Positions 1 through 13,330 are shown, counted from the first letter of the stretch. The stretch: 64,000 bases of DNA from Triplophysa rosa (GCF_024868665.1 NC_079910.1:12271048-12335047), one strand, 5' to 3'. Numbers and translations: made by a program. Notes: a model not told the origin generated them from the sequence alone.

Positions 1-39
1 TAAAAAAATCAGTGTAACTCCCCATGTACATTGTTTCTA

Positions 40-552
40 AGCACGGTTGCCAGATCTGTATGACAAAACTAGCCCAAAAGCCAATCCAAACTAACCCAAA
101 AATAGCCCAACAACCCCATACCTAATACCAAAAAATATTTTTTTTACAATGACTAAAAATGCCACTACTGTACCTAAAATACATATTTTACATTCGGGCT
201 ATGCTATTAATCGTAATCAATTCTCAATTTCAATTTTGGCTTCCAACAATAATGAATACAAAATAATTGAGGTAAAACAATTATTGTGCCGCATTCTGTT
301 TTGCAAGGATTGTCTCATTTTTTAATTATATATATCAGTATATATATATATATATAAACTTTTTATGTATGTGTTCATACTTTATCTGTTTTTTTTTCTC
401 CATTTGTTATTAAGTTGAATCCAGTGTTAAATTGGCAAGTTATTTACTGTATTTATCAATCATTTATCTTTTTTTGACTTCGTAATTGTGATCCCAACAT
501 TGGGCAAAATAATCGTGATTAGAATTTTGTCATAATCGAGCAGCCCTATTTT
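40..552 (-). mobile_element. Old interspersed repeats in eef1a2 intron (tagcccaa-type repeat and hAT-like remnant)
   Basis: Bases 40-130 contain degenerate short tagccca/aacccaaa repeats. Bases 193-552 read on the minus strand start with tagggctgctcgattatgac and continue with aatcacgattatt motifs. This resembles the end of a teleost hAT-type family that begins TAGGGCTGCACGATTATG. The other end is not recognisable. A (TA)n run lies at 330-356. Confidence 0.5.
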
Positions 553-989
553 AAATGCACTGTTATTTATTACACACAACTTATTCTTTTAAAAATTTAC
601 CACAGATGAACAAAATCTTTCCACTTTCAAACCACGGAGTAAAAAAAAAACACAGCGGCAACTGTTTAAAAGTAACCCAAGCGAGAAAACCATGGAATTG
701 ACAATCCTGTTGCATGGGTCGTGTGTAAAAGTGATGCACACTAGAAAAAAATTCTGTTAATTGTCTTCCAGGACTTTATTTATTAATTTTGCGGACGTTT
801 CCGTTAACCCTAAAACACAACTTTAAAAGATAAAGTGGAAACAGCTTTAAAAAAACAATGTGTTAAATTCCTTCATATTAACGTACTAAATTGTGCCCTA
901 TTTTTACAGAATTTACATTGTATATTAAGAATTACGTATAATGACCATATGGCAAAAATGATTATTTCAGTATAAGCTATGAAGGTTCA
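553..989. other. eef1a2 intron, nothing recognised
   Basis: AT-rich intronic sequence. No frame here resembles the expected upstream eef1a2 exon, so the intron before the 1106 exon is longer than 1.1 kb. Confidence 0.5.
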
Positions 990-1732
<743 letters not shown>

Positions 1733-1735
1733 TAA

Positions 1736-1897
<162 letters not shown>

Positions 1898-2455
1898 ATC
1901 TCTGAAAGTTACCATTTCACCTCAGGCCCCGTCCCGCTCAAACAACCAATCGGCTGCCCCCTCTTTCATTTGGGCATGTTCCGTCTGTTCCCTCACGTGT
2001 GCTTGAAAATATCTGCTCTAACCAATTGCTGATGTACGACTGAAGGAAATAATGGAGGATTGACACTATATAATGTACATTTGGACTTCTCATGCTATGT
2101 ATTCACTAACAGACTGTTACACACGCATGGATGTTTACCTTGGTATATGCACGGCATCTGTTAAATTAATTTAGCTGGTGTTGCTAAGAATGTATGTTGT
2201 GAGTGTGTGTGGTGTACAGTAGTTGGAGAAAGTGAAAGTTTGTGTAATTGAAAGCTACTTTGACAGTAATGATGATAAATAATATCCAAAGTAAACAAAC
2301 CGCTGCTAGACATTTTGTATCGTTTGTAACTGAGCATTAGATGCTAATCAATCCAAAGCACCATGCATCTCTGCCTTTCAGGTCTTGAGGCGTGTAAATC
2401 TGTTCATCGTAGCCGAAACAACTGATCACTAAATAAAATATTGCCCCAAAACCTG
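1898..2455 (+). other. eef1a2: eef1a2 3' UTR with polyadenylation signal
   Basis: The sequence after the stop codon is free of recognised repeats. The first good AATAAA hexamer on the + strand is at 2432-2437, which predicts cleavage near 2450. A UTR of about 550 bases is inferred and no transcript evidence is available. The next interspersed repeat starts only at about 2621. Confidence 0.6.
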
Positions 2456-2620
2456 TGTTTATAAATTAAATTTGCTGTGACTGTTTTTACTATCTCAGAG
2501 GAGGAGAACAAACACTTCATCCAACATGTCTTTAGTGTCTTCTGTAGGTCAAAGATAAAAAAAAGTTGGGAAAGTCGGTTGAGTCCAGCCTCAAGCATTT
2601 CAAAAAGACTCCCTTGTGAT

Positions 2621-2830
2621 ATCAGAATCAGAAGGAGCTTTATTGCCAAGTATGTTTACACACAGAAGTAATTTGACTTGGCAACAGGAGCTTAGTGCAG
2701 AAGAAAGTATACACATGGTGCAAACAGTTTAACATTAAGATAGAAAAAATGAGAAATTAAATAAAAACAATAATGCACTATATACAAAAAGTGAAAAAAT
2801 ATAGACAAAAAAAACAAGGGGAAGTCTTGT
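2621..2830 (-). mobile_element. Teleost interspersed repeat (gaatcagaa...agctttattgcc type)
   Basis: The block begins atcagaatcagaaggagctt and runs tattgccaagtatgtttacaca, a widely dispersed fish retroelement 3'-end motif read in reverse orientation. It ends in A-rich sequence. The family name is not certain. Confidence 0.5.
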
Positions 2831-2849
2831 ATGTGTTTGTACAACATTT

Positions 2850-2970
2850 CTGAGAGTTCTCTTCTTGTTGACTTTCCCTGTTTGATTATTGTTGGTTTGT
2901 ATTTTGTCGCGTGAACCTCTGCTGCCTGCCTTGACCATTGCCTGTACTGTTTGGATATTAAAGCTGCACT
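2850..2970. repeat. Short repeat fragment next to MITE
   Basis: Contains gaccattgcctgtactgttt followed by ggatattaaa, a phrase I associate with dispersed fish LTR/non-autonomous elements. No coding capacity is seen. Confidence 0.3.
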
Positions 2971-2976
2971 TAGATC

Positions 2977-3205
2977 TTTCACAGACAGGGCTTAACTTAA
3001 ACCAGGACTAAGCCTTAGTTAAATTAGGATATTTAAGTTGCTTTTATAAAAATTCCTTACAAAAACATAACTGGTGTGCATCTTGAGACAAAACAATGAC
3101 ACTGACAAATTTTAAGATATTTTAAGGTAAGTTATTTTCAGTTCAGACAGCTCAAACATTCATTGTAGTCTGGGACTAGCTTTAAGCCTTGTCTGTGAAA
3201 CCGGG
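2977..3205. mobile_element. MITE with TIR TTTCACAGACAGGGCTTAA
   Basis: The left end tttcacagacagggcttaa is mirrored at the right end (3187-3205) by aagccttgtctgtgaaa. Inside, accaggactaagcc and agtctgggactagc are also inverted. The element is 229 bp and non-coding. A partial copy in the opposite orientation ends near 21326. Confidence 0.7.
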
Positions 3206-3589
3206 CATATCGTGTCTCAGAGCGGTACCGAAACAGAACTGCATCTGACATGGCTTATATCTCAACCTGTTCAATGCATGCTCAAATGTATTTACACCAC
3301 AACTGCATAATGTTATAAGATTAATGTAATTTTAAATGCATGAATATATACAGTATGTTACAAAAACATAAATAATAAAAAGAACTAATACACAGTTTAA
3401 GGCAGACGCCCTTGTATTCACACTGAGCTGAGTTTGAGGAGCATATCACATGACATAGATATAAATACAGATGCGCATATACACAAACACATATTTACAA
3501 ATATATATAATTAAAGAGGAACTGCACGATTTAAACAAAACTCATTAATTGTTATTGTGGCTCTTGGTATTGCTTGATTATTATTGTAA

Positions 3590-3700
3590 ATTATACCACG
3601 GGGCTGTTGAATGCTTCAATCTGATTGGTTGACAAACGTTATATGGGTATGCATGAACTTTCAGTTAAATGCACACCTATGAAGGTGTTCCAGGTCTGCT
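3590..3700. mobile_element. Repeat fragment related to the one at 12880-12945
   Basis: ccacggggctgttgaatgct followed by tcaatctgattggttgac has an inverted counterpart at 12895-12940 (ccaatcagaatcaagcattc). This is a dispersed non-coding fish repeat end. Confidence 0.45.
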
Positions 3701-4009
3701 GACCGCATTACAGTTCTATATCACTTCACTAAGTTTAAACAACAGAAAGGTTATAGTGTAGCCTACAGGACATCACCGCACACAGCACCCTGCTCTTGAT
3801 CTGACGTTTATAATGACAAACTTTACTGTTAATGGAAACGTGTGCAGGTTCGTTTCAATAAACAAAGCATTTCAAAAACAATATAGAAATACATATACTA
3901 AAATAACTGATAGCCTACTGGTTCGTTTCCTCTTCCTGCTGATTATTGAAACAATACGAGGAATAAATAGCCTAATATATTATCACCGGCTTTTCTGTCA
4001 CATTACTGC

Positions 4010-4650
4010 AAACACGCGGTCTCTCGCTCTCACACGCGCGCGCGCTCAAACACGTAGCTTTGGCTCAAGCTTCCGAATCCGTTTGCTCTAACCGTGTCCT
4101 AACCAAACGCGATGCGACACGCGATGAAATGTATCTTTTCCATGTTAACCAGAGGTTTTGTCCTAACCAGGCGCGACAGCGCTGCCTGACGAGCAACGGC
4201 CGTTTCTATTTAAGAAACGTTTTTTTATTTCCGCGACGTCGCGGCTGACAGCTCCGCCCACACAACGATCGCATTCGATGTAAATTCTGCACTGCATGAA
4301 TATTAATCGCCAAACATGGATGAGGACAGGCTATATACGTTGGATTACATACGTTTAGATTCTAAAACTATATCATAGCGTCCGGTGAGGCATCACTGAA
4401 ATCATGAGAACAGGACGCATCTCTCTTTATGCACTCTTCAGCTGCAGCGTGCGAGGCTGCGTGGACAGAGAAAACAGTTCTGATTGTCTGTGTTTTGTGA
4501 TTGAGTGTCGCGTCCCGCCCCTTTTTCGCGTTCGGGTTTGGACAAACAAATTGCTTATTTTAGGAATCTCATCGCGCCGCGTTTGGTTAGGATGCGGTGT
4601 AACGAACGCTTGAAATGACATGCGCAAGAAAGTAGTTCTACCGTCAACAG
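4010..4650. mobile_element. CpG-rich repeat with inverted arms
   Basis: cctaaccaaacgcgatgcg near 4098 is mirrored by cgccgcgtttggttagg near 4573-4590, and a third related phrase (cctaaccaggcgcgac) lies near 4162. The inside is rich in CGCG and gacgtcgcgg motifs. CpG richness here comes from the repeat and should not be read as a gene promoter without transcript evidence. Confidence 0.45.
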
Positions 4651-4798
4651 CATTTTATAGGCGATAACATTATAATGTTGAAATTAAACATTTGAACAAT
4701 GTCTTGTGGTGTGGTAACCGTGGTATAAGCGGAATAATTGATTCCGTACATTAAAAACGTTCTATTACGCAGATAAACAGACTTGCGTCATATCTGCA

Positions 4799-5525
4799 CT
4801 TTGTTGTAGGGTTGTCACGGTACCATAAACATGTGTTATGATACTATACCAGCTGAAGTATCTCGATACCAAGTAGTATCACGGTGCTGTGCCATGTTCA
4901 TAATTCAAATCTATACAAAAAACACAGCTTTAGATGAAACATTTTGTATTTACTATAGTAAACTGTATTATACTTTGCACTATAATATTTTGTTGTATTA
5001 ATTGTACTAATTGGTTAAATTGTAGCAAATACTGTAGTTTACTTATGTTTACTATGGTAAGACTCAAAAACACTAGTGTCTAGTTTTAGTAGTTTACTGT
5101 AGTAAATACTAAAGTACACTAGATCATTTTTCACGCGGGAACTCATTCAAATGTGGGACAAATTTCATTGATACAGCAGTCTTTATAAAGGGAAATATTA
5201 GGCTTACTTTAAATGCAGAACTAAAACGGCCAGTAGGTGGCGTCAATTTTCCACTGAGTTAGTGAATCATTTAACCAACTCGTTCAACTCGCTAATTTGA
5301 ATCATTATCTGGTCCGAGTCATTCAAAACACACATTCATTTAGGAGATAAACACCGCAAAAAGGCAGATGTAAGTGTTCAAATGAATATTAATGCGCATA
5401 TGCAACATTACCTACGGTACTACGATACTACCGTTTCTTCAATAGAGAGGCATCGCGGGTATTTTGAAGCTTTAGCATCGCGATGCTACCGTAGCACCGG
5501 TACACCGTGCAACCCTACTTTGTTG
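4799..5525. mobile_element. Intact non-autonomous hAT-like element with 8-bp target duplication
   Basis: The element spans 4807-5517 (711 bp). Its left end is tagggttgtcacggtacc and its right end is ggtacaccgtgcaaccct plus a, a near-perfect inverted pair. It is flanked on both sides by the identical 8-mer ctttgttg (4799-4806 and 5518-5525). An 8-bp duplication is the signature of hAT insertion. There is no transposase frame, so mobility would have needed a partner element. Confidence 0.85.
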
Positions 5526-7258
5526 CTTTTGATAAACTCAACCAGCGAGCGTGCAGCGCGCTGCAACAAACTCACCGGTGACTTCTGATTGGCCATTACG
5601 CTCGTGCGCTGTTTCTGATTGGTTGGAACACTTAACGCTACGAACAAAACACTGTAAAGAGTTCTGATACGCCATGATTAGATTATGAACGTAATGCTGT
5701 CGTCGAGTTTAACGAGCGGATGGTGACTGACAGGATGACTGAATGTCAGTGACACAACAAAAACTTATTTCCCTGATATTATTATGCATATAAAAGTTCT
5801 ACAATAAAAAAGACAGGACATTCATTTGATTGCTGCTACTGGGACTCTTTCCCGAGGGAAACACAAACGTTTGTCATCGTGGATTATGCGATGAGCTTTC
5901 ATTTTTATATTCAAGGCACAGTGTGAAGTGATGATTAAAACAAACAATATGATGTTTACTTGAAAATGCAGAAAGGTTTGTGTGAGGGTCTGCTTCAGTT
6001 TTAGATGAGCAAACTGTGGTGACGTCATACGCCAAACACACCACAAGGGGTCACTGGTGTATTTTCAGTAGGGTGACTGCCGCTTTTCACCCGCTAACTT
6101 GCTCTTTAGCTCTTAATACTGATGTGTTTGAATATTAATTTAAATTAAAGGCGCCACGCATGGGAAAGAGAAGAATGTTTTGTACCGTAAATATTTTAGA
6201 GTATTCATTTAATTTTAATTACTTACTGCACGTATTTCACAAGCCATTGAAAGAATGTTTCTCTTTGCTATCAAACTTCTGTTTAGCAATGCTAAGTACT
6301 GGTTACGACATCATTTATTAAGGACAGAAACTGTCAGTGTAGTTAGAGAGAAGTGCATATTCTCGTTAAGTTCTCAGATGGTTTTGGTGAGTTTTTTTGT
6401 GCATTGTAATATCTCTTCTTGTCATTTGCCACTGTTTGGCGTTTGGCTGTTTGCCTGTTGTGGTATGAATGCTTGTGATGGCCAGAAGCGGTCCTTTGAA
6501 ATGCTAAGTGAAATAATTATGGTAAGCGAACAGGAATGCCCACAGAGGGCTAAAGGTCTGGGGTGCTTGGTGCGATAAATTAAATTGTCAGGCCTTTTGT
6601 CAAACCCTTCAACTGTGAGGCATGAATCATACCCCTAACTGTTGTGAAACTTCCCATGGAAACCACAGTATTAGGGAATATTCGGAATGGAGGAATTACA
6701 TAATGGCTGCGTTGTTTCCTCAATGCTCAAAGCTTAGGTGAGTCATGTGAAAGTCGCTATCAAATGCTGCATCTTGTTTTAGATAGGTTAACATTAAAAA
6801 GTAAGGTGGTAGAAAGCAGTGTGTTTACAGTGGGGTATTGGATATAGAGCTCATATAGATTTGAGAAAGCTGACAAAATATATACTTTACATCCCGGACA
6901 CAAGCTCACCTTCAGTCTTCAGAGAGCATTCGGCCTTTGCTGTCATTTTTTCGAGTAAAGACGTTTGGGAAGGCGGATCTCATGCCAAATACACACATCA
7001 TAATGTTGTTCCAATGCATTCAAATGATATATCAAATATTGATACAGTTGCTGACAACTGGAGGTCTTTGGAAGGAATGTTTTATTGATTTTGTCTGCTA
7101 TTTGCAAATAACATTGATACATAAAAACGATGCCTTGAAGGGAGATCTTCAAAGAAAACATACAAAACTATCTGGATATAGCTATGGTATTAAATGGTAA
7201 CAAATGGGAACTCATGAACTGGCTCAAGTTGAACTCTGCGTCTACTATTTTCTCGCAG
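5526..7258. other. Intergenic sequence, nothing certain
   Basis: Contains CCAAT-type motifs (gattggcc, gattggttgg) near 5587-5625 and a perfect CRE octamer TGACGTCA at 6020-6027. The longest open frame (6255-6578) has no recognisable domain. No repeat family is certain. Confidence 0.4.
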
Positions 7259-7320
7259 CCGAAGTGCTGTGTTTTGAGCTCCAGTGTCTCCGTGTTTATG
7301 ACGAACTTCTATTTATTGAG
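7259..7320 (+). CDS. Candidate penultimate exon of an unrecognised gene
   Basis: The stretch is bounded by a good acceptor (attttctcgcag) and a consensus donor (GAG|gtaagc), is 62 bp long, and is open in the phase that joins the next candidate exon. In that phase it begins PKCCVLSSSVSVFMTNFYLL, a hydrophobic run that could be part of a membrane segment. The intron to the next exon would be 109 bp, similar in size to the eef1a2 introns. I do not recognise the protein. Upstream exons were not found with confidence, although gtaagc donors occur near 6522. Chance splice sites remain a real alternative. Confidence 0.3.
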
Positions 7321-7429
7321 GTAAGCATGAAACACCTCGGTCAAGGCAGTGTTTCGCTCTGACAACTGCTTGCCTTATAAAGTGAAGCGCCAGGTTTTCA
7401 TCCAGATTACCTTTCTTTTGCTCTTACAG

Positions 7430-7544
7430 GGATGAGGATCCTCCAATACAACAATTAAACCTTCTTGCTCTTCGAACCAGTGCTGCAGCTGAAGGACGTG
7501 CTGGCATGTCCATGCAGATCATAGATGAAATCGAATGGAACTGA
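7430..7544 (+). CDS. Candidate terminal exon of an unrecognised gene
   Basis: A strong polypyrimidine tract and acceptor (ctttcttttgctcttacag) precede an open frame ending in TGA at 7542-7544. In the phase fitting the exon at 7259-7320, it starts DEDPPIQQLNLLALRTSAAA and ends MSMQIIDEIEWN. Composition is protein-like: acidic and mixed, with no low complexity. The acceptor, the phase and the end of the previous exon all agree, which is unlikely but not impossible by chance. No AATAAA follows within about 500 bases, which weakens the case. Function is unknown. It could be a real small gene, the 3' end of a gene starting upstream, or a fortuitous frame. Confidence 0.35.
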
Positions 7545-8710
7545 AAGTGTAAATACATTAGATACTAACTGTACATAAACCCGGGTAACACTGTTGTAAA
7601 CAAATCATTTAAAGGATAAAATGCAAATGACTTAAAGTAAAAGTGAAAAGATAAATTCAGCTTAAAGATGCCATTTAAGAATTTAAGGTATTACTATTCA
7701 TGATACAAACATGCCATGATGAGTAGAAGTGAGATGCGAGACATCCCATTTTAGGATCACAGGTGTGCATGTATGAGCGAGCGAGCGTGTTTACAGTGCA
7801 TTTGCAGTGACGGAATTTGAACACGGGCATGTGACCTTATCAGCATTCAGTGGTCTTCTACATAGCACTGACATTTACAAGTAATTGGCTGTGTAGAGCA
7901 CAAAAGACCTTGTTGACCTAAGAAATCTTTTACTTTTGTGTCCTCAGGGAGGCTAGTGAGAAACAGAGGGACTCTTGTACCAGAGAAACACCAGCATCTA
8001 AAGAGATGAAACTAACAGGCTGCTTATCATTTACTACCAGTCTGTAATTGGGAATCTTAAGCATCATTTATTTCAATTTACCCTTGTCATTTTTTCATAA
8101 AAACCTTTCACTTTTTTATCACTCCAATTGTTTCATCGCATATGGACAGTTGCATTGCCAAGTGATAATCCAAGATTATTGATATTATACGCACTGTCAT
8201 GGCTTTAACCGATTTGCAGCCTCAATCTACATTATTATGCACTTGTGGTAAAAAACGATGGCTTCTTATCAGGTCCAGACAAAGTCATAACAATTTATGG
8301 ACAGATTCAGAAGGAAAGTGAATGGGATGGACTTAAAAATGTCTGAATGTGTTAAACTCCACTAAGTATGCTACACTTTTAGTTATAATCGATTGAGCAG
8401 AACTGTGAATGTCCGCTGTTCGATTTCATCTGTGTTGCCCTGCTTCTCACATATCACAATACCCTTCTTTATGACGACCAAAACTGGAGCTGAGGACGGT
8501 GCATATGGATGTTCATTTCAGTTCCAATAATCCATTCAGCAGACTCTTAACAAACGTTCCAAATATACCAGAGACTGATAAATAATTGAGCGCTATCTTT
8601 GAATAATTCAGCGCACATGTTAAAGTCTGGTCACTGGGAAGGTTTTGGCAAGTGGATGTAAGGGAGACAAATGTTCAAATAGACGAGCAGAGAGCCTCGG
8701 TTTGTCCTCT
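7545..8710. other. Intergenic, nothing recognised
   Basis: AT-rich unique-looking sequence with no gene or repeat family that I can support. Confidence 0.4.
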
Positions 8711-8790
8711 CATTTACATTTAGTCATTTAGCAGACGCTTTTATCCAAAGCGACTCACAGAGAGTTCAGGGAGCAATAAGCGGTATGTCA
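8711..8790 (-). mobile_element. LINE/SINE 3' tail fragment, minus strand
   Basis: catttacatttagtcattta followed by gcagacgcttttatccaaag is the reverse complement of the 3' tail shared by teleost LINEs and SINEs. It matches 25480-25552 almost base for base, including the following gagttcagggagcaataagc. Confidence 0.7.
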
Positions 8791-8799
8791 TACATAATC

Positions 8800-11230
8800 T
8801 CTCATCAGGGGAGAGATTTGATGCGACACCTTTCGGCCTTCCATTCAGTAATAGATTACATTTGCATAAAATATCTAAAAGAGTAATTGCTTGCGGTGTA
8901 AACAACGGAAAACCCGTTGGAACCAGTCAGAAACACTTTGCCTGTTTAAAGACACTGAGCAATTTTCCCTCCTATATTTTGCTGGCGTGATGGTCTTCTT
9001 TTCTTCGACTGGGGACTCCAAACTTGCTGGGGATTCGCTGTGTCTGATGTGTCACTGCAATGATTCCAGGAAAGAACTCGCCGTGAGCCTCTTGGGGGTG
9101 AGGGTGAAGGAAGTCGTCTAGGAGTTAGCCTACTTTTCATCCCAGTTAGAATAGCATAGCGGTCATCACTCAGTCTGCTAAGAATAGCGACAGATGACAG
9201 CGGCTCTGGTCGTGCTGGGCTTTAGTCAATGCACAGGGGCACTGAAATACATAATAGAGTTGGTACAAGAAATTCAGCTAAAATAAGATAAACGAATGGC
9301 CAAATTATACAACACGTGTATGAAGGTATGCAGACACCTTGCATGAGGTCAGTCACATTCATTGCAGACAGAAGTAGAGATAGAACTGTATAGGAATGCA
9401 ATCTCAACTGACAAAGAATGGGCTTAGATGGCTTGTATTGAAGGATTTTATCATATTATTTTATAATTACATTATTAAAGTTTAGCAATGTGAGAGAGAC
9501 AAGACAGCATAGAGAAAATGTGTGTCGAGAAAATCATGTAAAAACATGACTGTCTTGAACAAAAGCCTGATATCAACCAAGGTTATATAGTTTACTAAAA
9601 CTATTAAAACATCTTAATTGAAATCAAATAAAATGTTGGCCTAAATATTATTTGACAAACTTAAATAAAAACTTCAAACAGAAGTTACTTAGAAATAAAC
9701 TTAAAAGTTAAGGCACTAAAATTATTTTAAAAATTAAAAAAACAAAAAATTAAATGAAATAAATTAAACATACGTTGCAACATAATAAATAAACAAATAA
9801 ATAATAAAATGATAAAAGCACACAACAAAAAAAGCTAAAAGTTAAACTAAAAGTTACATGAAAAAATAAATATATATATTTTATAATTCGAAACATTAAA
9901 AAACTGAAAACATAACTATAATAACTTCTAATAACTAATCTATTCCATTAAACTACCTTGCAACTGAATGCTGAGATTTCCCAGCATCAGTGCCATTTTT
10001 TTCTACATATTAGAAAACCTCATCAGAAAGGTAGAAAATATAAACATTAAGCATTGTTTACATTCATTGTATTACTTTGGAATTTGATTGTTTTTAACCG
10101 TCCACATACTTTCTAAGCATTTTTACATTTCAAAGAACACTTTTGAACAATCTTATATGAATGGACAATACAGCCTGTATTTACATGATTTCAAATGCCA
10201 GTGCAATACAAATGTGCATGTTTTTCCCTGTCACATAACGTCTTATCTAGCCGTGTCAGAGCTTTTGTACCATGAAAGAAGTCAGATTTGATATTGTCAG
10301 ATCCGGTAGATGTAGTTTGTTTCATTTCCTCCGCTGTCTTGATTGTAGTACCCCACAGCCTAATGATAAAGACCCCGGCATGACTTTTCTATCTTGATCA
10401 CTTCCACTGCATTGTGAACCATGTACAAATTTTAGATGGAAGTGTTAGATTGTATCACCAAGATTATCTTCATTAGTGATTAAATGTGACTCCGCAGTCA
10501 AATGTATAATTCATGTTGACAATGTCTCTGAGTGTCACTAAATTAACAATCATGCAGGTAATTAAAAAATTGTCACATTGTTTCAAATATTAATTTTTTA
10601 AGCCTTTAGCTTGTTCTGATTCTGTTTCACGTTGTTCTTGTCAGAGTTTAATAGCTTTAGAGGAGAAATGTGACTGCAAAACAGCAGATCAATATAAAGC
10701 ATTTATGACGAATGTCAGAGGTCTTTGTGAAGCATCAGCGCTTGCGATGACTGATCTCAGCGCTTTCACCCACAGATAGTGTTAACATGTCTGTTTTTTT
10801 TTTTTCTTTCCTTTCATAAGAAACCCTTTGTAAAAATGTGCACAATTTCACTGTGACAATATAGTTATTAGGTGGATCATAAGTAAATCATAAAATCACA
10901 AGAGTTTCATTCTTTCATTCATTCTTTCAGCTTTCATTCAGTTGCAATATCTCTACCAAGGATAAAACTGCATGCTTGTGTAACTGTATCCTTAAATATT
11001 TTGAAACCATATGCTTAATGCTTTTACTATTTATGTTATATTGCATCTTATCGCATTATATCTGGTGCGCGTTTATTTGATTTTTGGTGTGAAAAAAACA
11101 TTAAACCCGCAAACTGCAGGATCTCTATGGAGGTCTGGAGGCTTAGAACTGAGGAGATTAATAGGAGGTTTGCTGGTCTTTCAGTACAAAAAATAAGAAA
11201 GTAATACTATAACAATTCAAGACTGGTTGT
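8800..11230. other. Intergenic, A/T-rich
   Basis: No gene is recognised. Bases 9640-9910 are strongly A-rich with many aataaa-like words, which look like degenerate A-rich DNA rather than polyadenylation signals. A poly-T run lies at about 10793-10806. Confidence 0.4.
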
Positions 11231-11528
11231 TTAAAGTGATAGTTCACCCAAAATGAAAATTCTGTCATCATTTACTCACCCTCTTGTCATTTCAAACCTG
11301 TATGACCTTCTTTCTTCCACAGTATACAAAAGAAATATTTTGAAGAATGTTAGTAACTGGCCCAAATTCACTTGCATCGGTTTTGTGCCCATAAAATAGA
11401 AGTGAACAGGGGCCAGTGCTTAAATATTTAAAACTTTCTTTAAAATATCTTCTTTTGTGTTTTGCGGTTTGAAAATTACAAGAGGGTGAGTAAATGATGA
11501 CAGAATTTTCATTTTTGGGTCACTTTAA
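11231..11528. mobile_element. TTAA-ended foldback MITE (family A), complete copy
   Basis: The left end ttaaagtgatagttcaccc and the right end (…tttgggtcactttaa) are inverted. Next to them aaattctgtcatcatttact is mirrored by gtaaatgatgacagaatttt. The interior carries cagtatacaaaagaaatatt. The element is 298 bp, non-coding, with TTAA at both ends, as in piggyBac-type target sites. Confidence 0.8.
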
Positions 11529-12486
11529 GTCCCCTTTTGTGAACACTATCCACACCACGTTTCCCTACCATCCTAGTGTCAGATCCCTGTGTGATTAAAA
11601 TATATCCGTCTATTCTCACTTTCTGTTCTCTTCTTGTTACTTTTCACACCACATGGATCATTTTCTAACAGGAAACATTTCTCGTGTCTACTTATGGAAG
11701 ACTTTTATCAGGACATCTGGGCCAGAACTTTCTTGCCAACTGATGCACTTGGTTTAATCTTTCCGCACCAGAAAAGAGAAGAAGCTTTTGCATAGAAATG
11801 TTTTATTGCTAAACAAAATATGAATAAATCAAAAGCGAGAAGAGCGCCTTATAAAGAACTGGGTAATTACCTTCAAATGACTTCTTATTATGTGCCTGAA
11901 TAGAATAGTAAGGTACATTTAATCTGGTCTAAACAGACTGTCTTGAAAGCAGCAGCATGAGAAAGTCATTTAAATGAAGAAAAGCCTCAGTTCATTTGGG
12001 CTGAGAGCCTCACGTTTTCTCATTTGGCGATATGAAGGCAAGTCAGAGACTTCATCTCTTTACGCTGATCTTGAACTAGTGGTTTAGTGCATAATTTTCC
12101 AACCGTCTTAGTTAGAAACTAAATGATGCCGTATTATCAGTCCATCCTCATTATATCTTCTGTTTGCCAAGAAGTCCTACATTCCATTATGATATAAAAA
12201 ATCTAGTTTTTGCGTGTAAAAGTCATTGTAATGAAAGAAAACAAGAAAAAAGATATACAGGACTGTGATGGAATGGGAATTGATCTTACGTACAGTGTTA
12301 CTGTAAGCCAGGTCAGAAAATAACAATAGTTTAGAGGTAAAATTATTTTAGAGGTAAACACATTTTTAATGAAAGTTATAAAAGACAGACGAACAAGACA
12401 GGTTTCAATACTGACTCCAGATGTGCGCTCAAGCAGCACTCCATTTGCCGTCCTATGGTTATCAGAACCTTGTAAAATGATATAAG

Positions 12487-12573
12487 GTGTGATAAGTAAG
12501 GGATAATGTACAGGCAGCCGGTTGTTATCGCAGAAATAAAATATGACTGTACATTATCCCGCTTATTACACGG
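12487..12573. repeat. Inverted repeat (hairpin) within a dispersed repeat
   Basis: gtgtgataagtaagggataa plus tgtaca is mirrored by tgtacattatcccgcttatt plus acac, with a 36-base loop. It probably forms one part of a non-autonomous element extending to about 12945, where gccaatcagaatcaagcatt and cgccgtgtaataat occur. Confidence 0.55.
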
Positions 12574-12945
12574 CTACTTGCCATGAGAAAAAAACTGGAC
12601 ATGAAATGTGAATTTGAAATTTTTTATTAGCTCATTTTTACCGAATGCAGACCTCCCGCGAATAAAAGCTGTTTACTTTCGGTTTTAAGGTGAGAAACGA
12701 CGTTCAACTGTCATGAACATTCAATTTGGTTTAATTATTTGTAAATATAATGTCATATATGTGATTAAAAGACATATTTATATTTAATTTTGTGTAATAT
12801 TAAACTGTACCTGTCAAAATGATTTGCAGCATCTGGGTTACAGGGTGTAGTTTTGAGCTGGTGTTATTTGAAAGTAACAACCCTTGGAATGTCGCGACTG
12901 GCCAATCAGAATCAAGCATTCCAGAGCGCCGTGTAATAATATCTA
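12574..12945. mobile_element. Rest of the non-autonomous element (right part)
   Basis: The right part ends with gcgactggccaatcagaatc followed by aagcattccagagcgccgtgtaa, the inverse of the repeat end at 3597-3640. No coding sequence is present. Confidence 0.4.
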
Positions 12946-13330
12946 AGAATCCCCTTCGGTGACCATTAGAGATGATCCGTATGCCTCTTTATCTCCTTGA
13001 CTGTTGGGAGTCTTCGGCCTAATAAACATTAGTTTCGCTCACAGTAAGGAGACCAGAATGTTCACAGGCCTGCTAGCTCATTTACTGTGCTAAAATATAT
13101 TATCTCTTGACTTCACACTGCCCCCAAAGGCATTTTTGGACTAGTGATCGATAGCGAGGAAAGTGGAAAAGGCTCGCGAGGCCTGAAGAATGCATAAACA
13201 AACTCTTCTACAATTAACCGCTTGGAGCAAAAGTACCAGACCTCTTATAAAGTGTGAGCGAGCAACTTCTGCATCTGTATTGGAAAACGGCAAAATGGTC
13301 ATCAAGATCATCTTAAATTATGGATGCTTT

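Noticed and set aside
4010..4650. CpG-rich region looking like a CpG-island promoter
   Set aside because: The CpG-rich words are arranged as inverted arms of a dispersed repeat.
6020..6027. Perfect CRE octamer TGACGTCA (also at 21486-21493)
   Set aside because: A single 8-mer is expected by chance or lies inside a repeat arm; no supporting promoter context.
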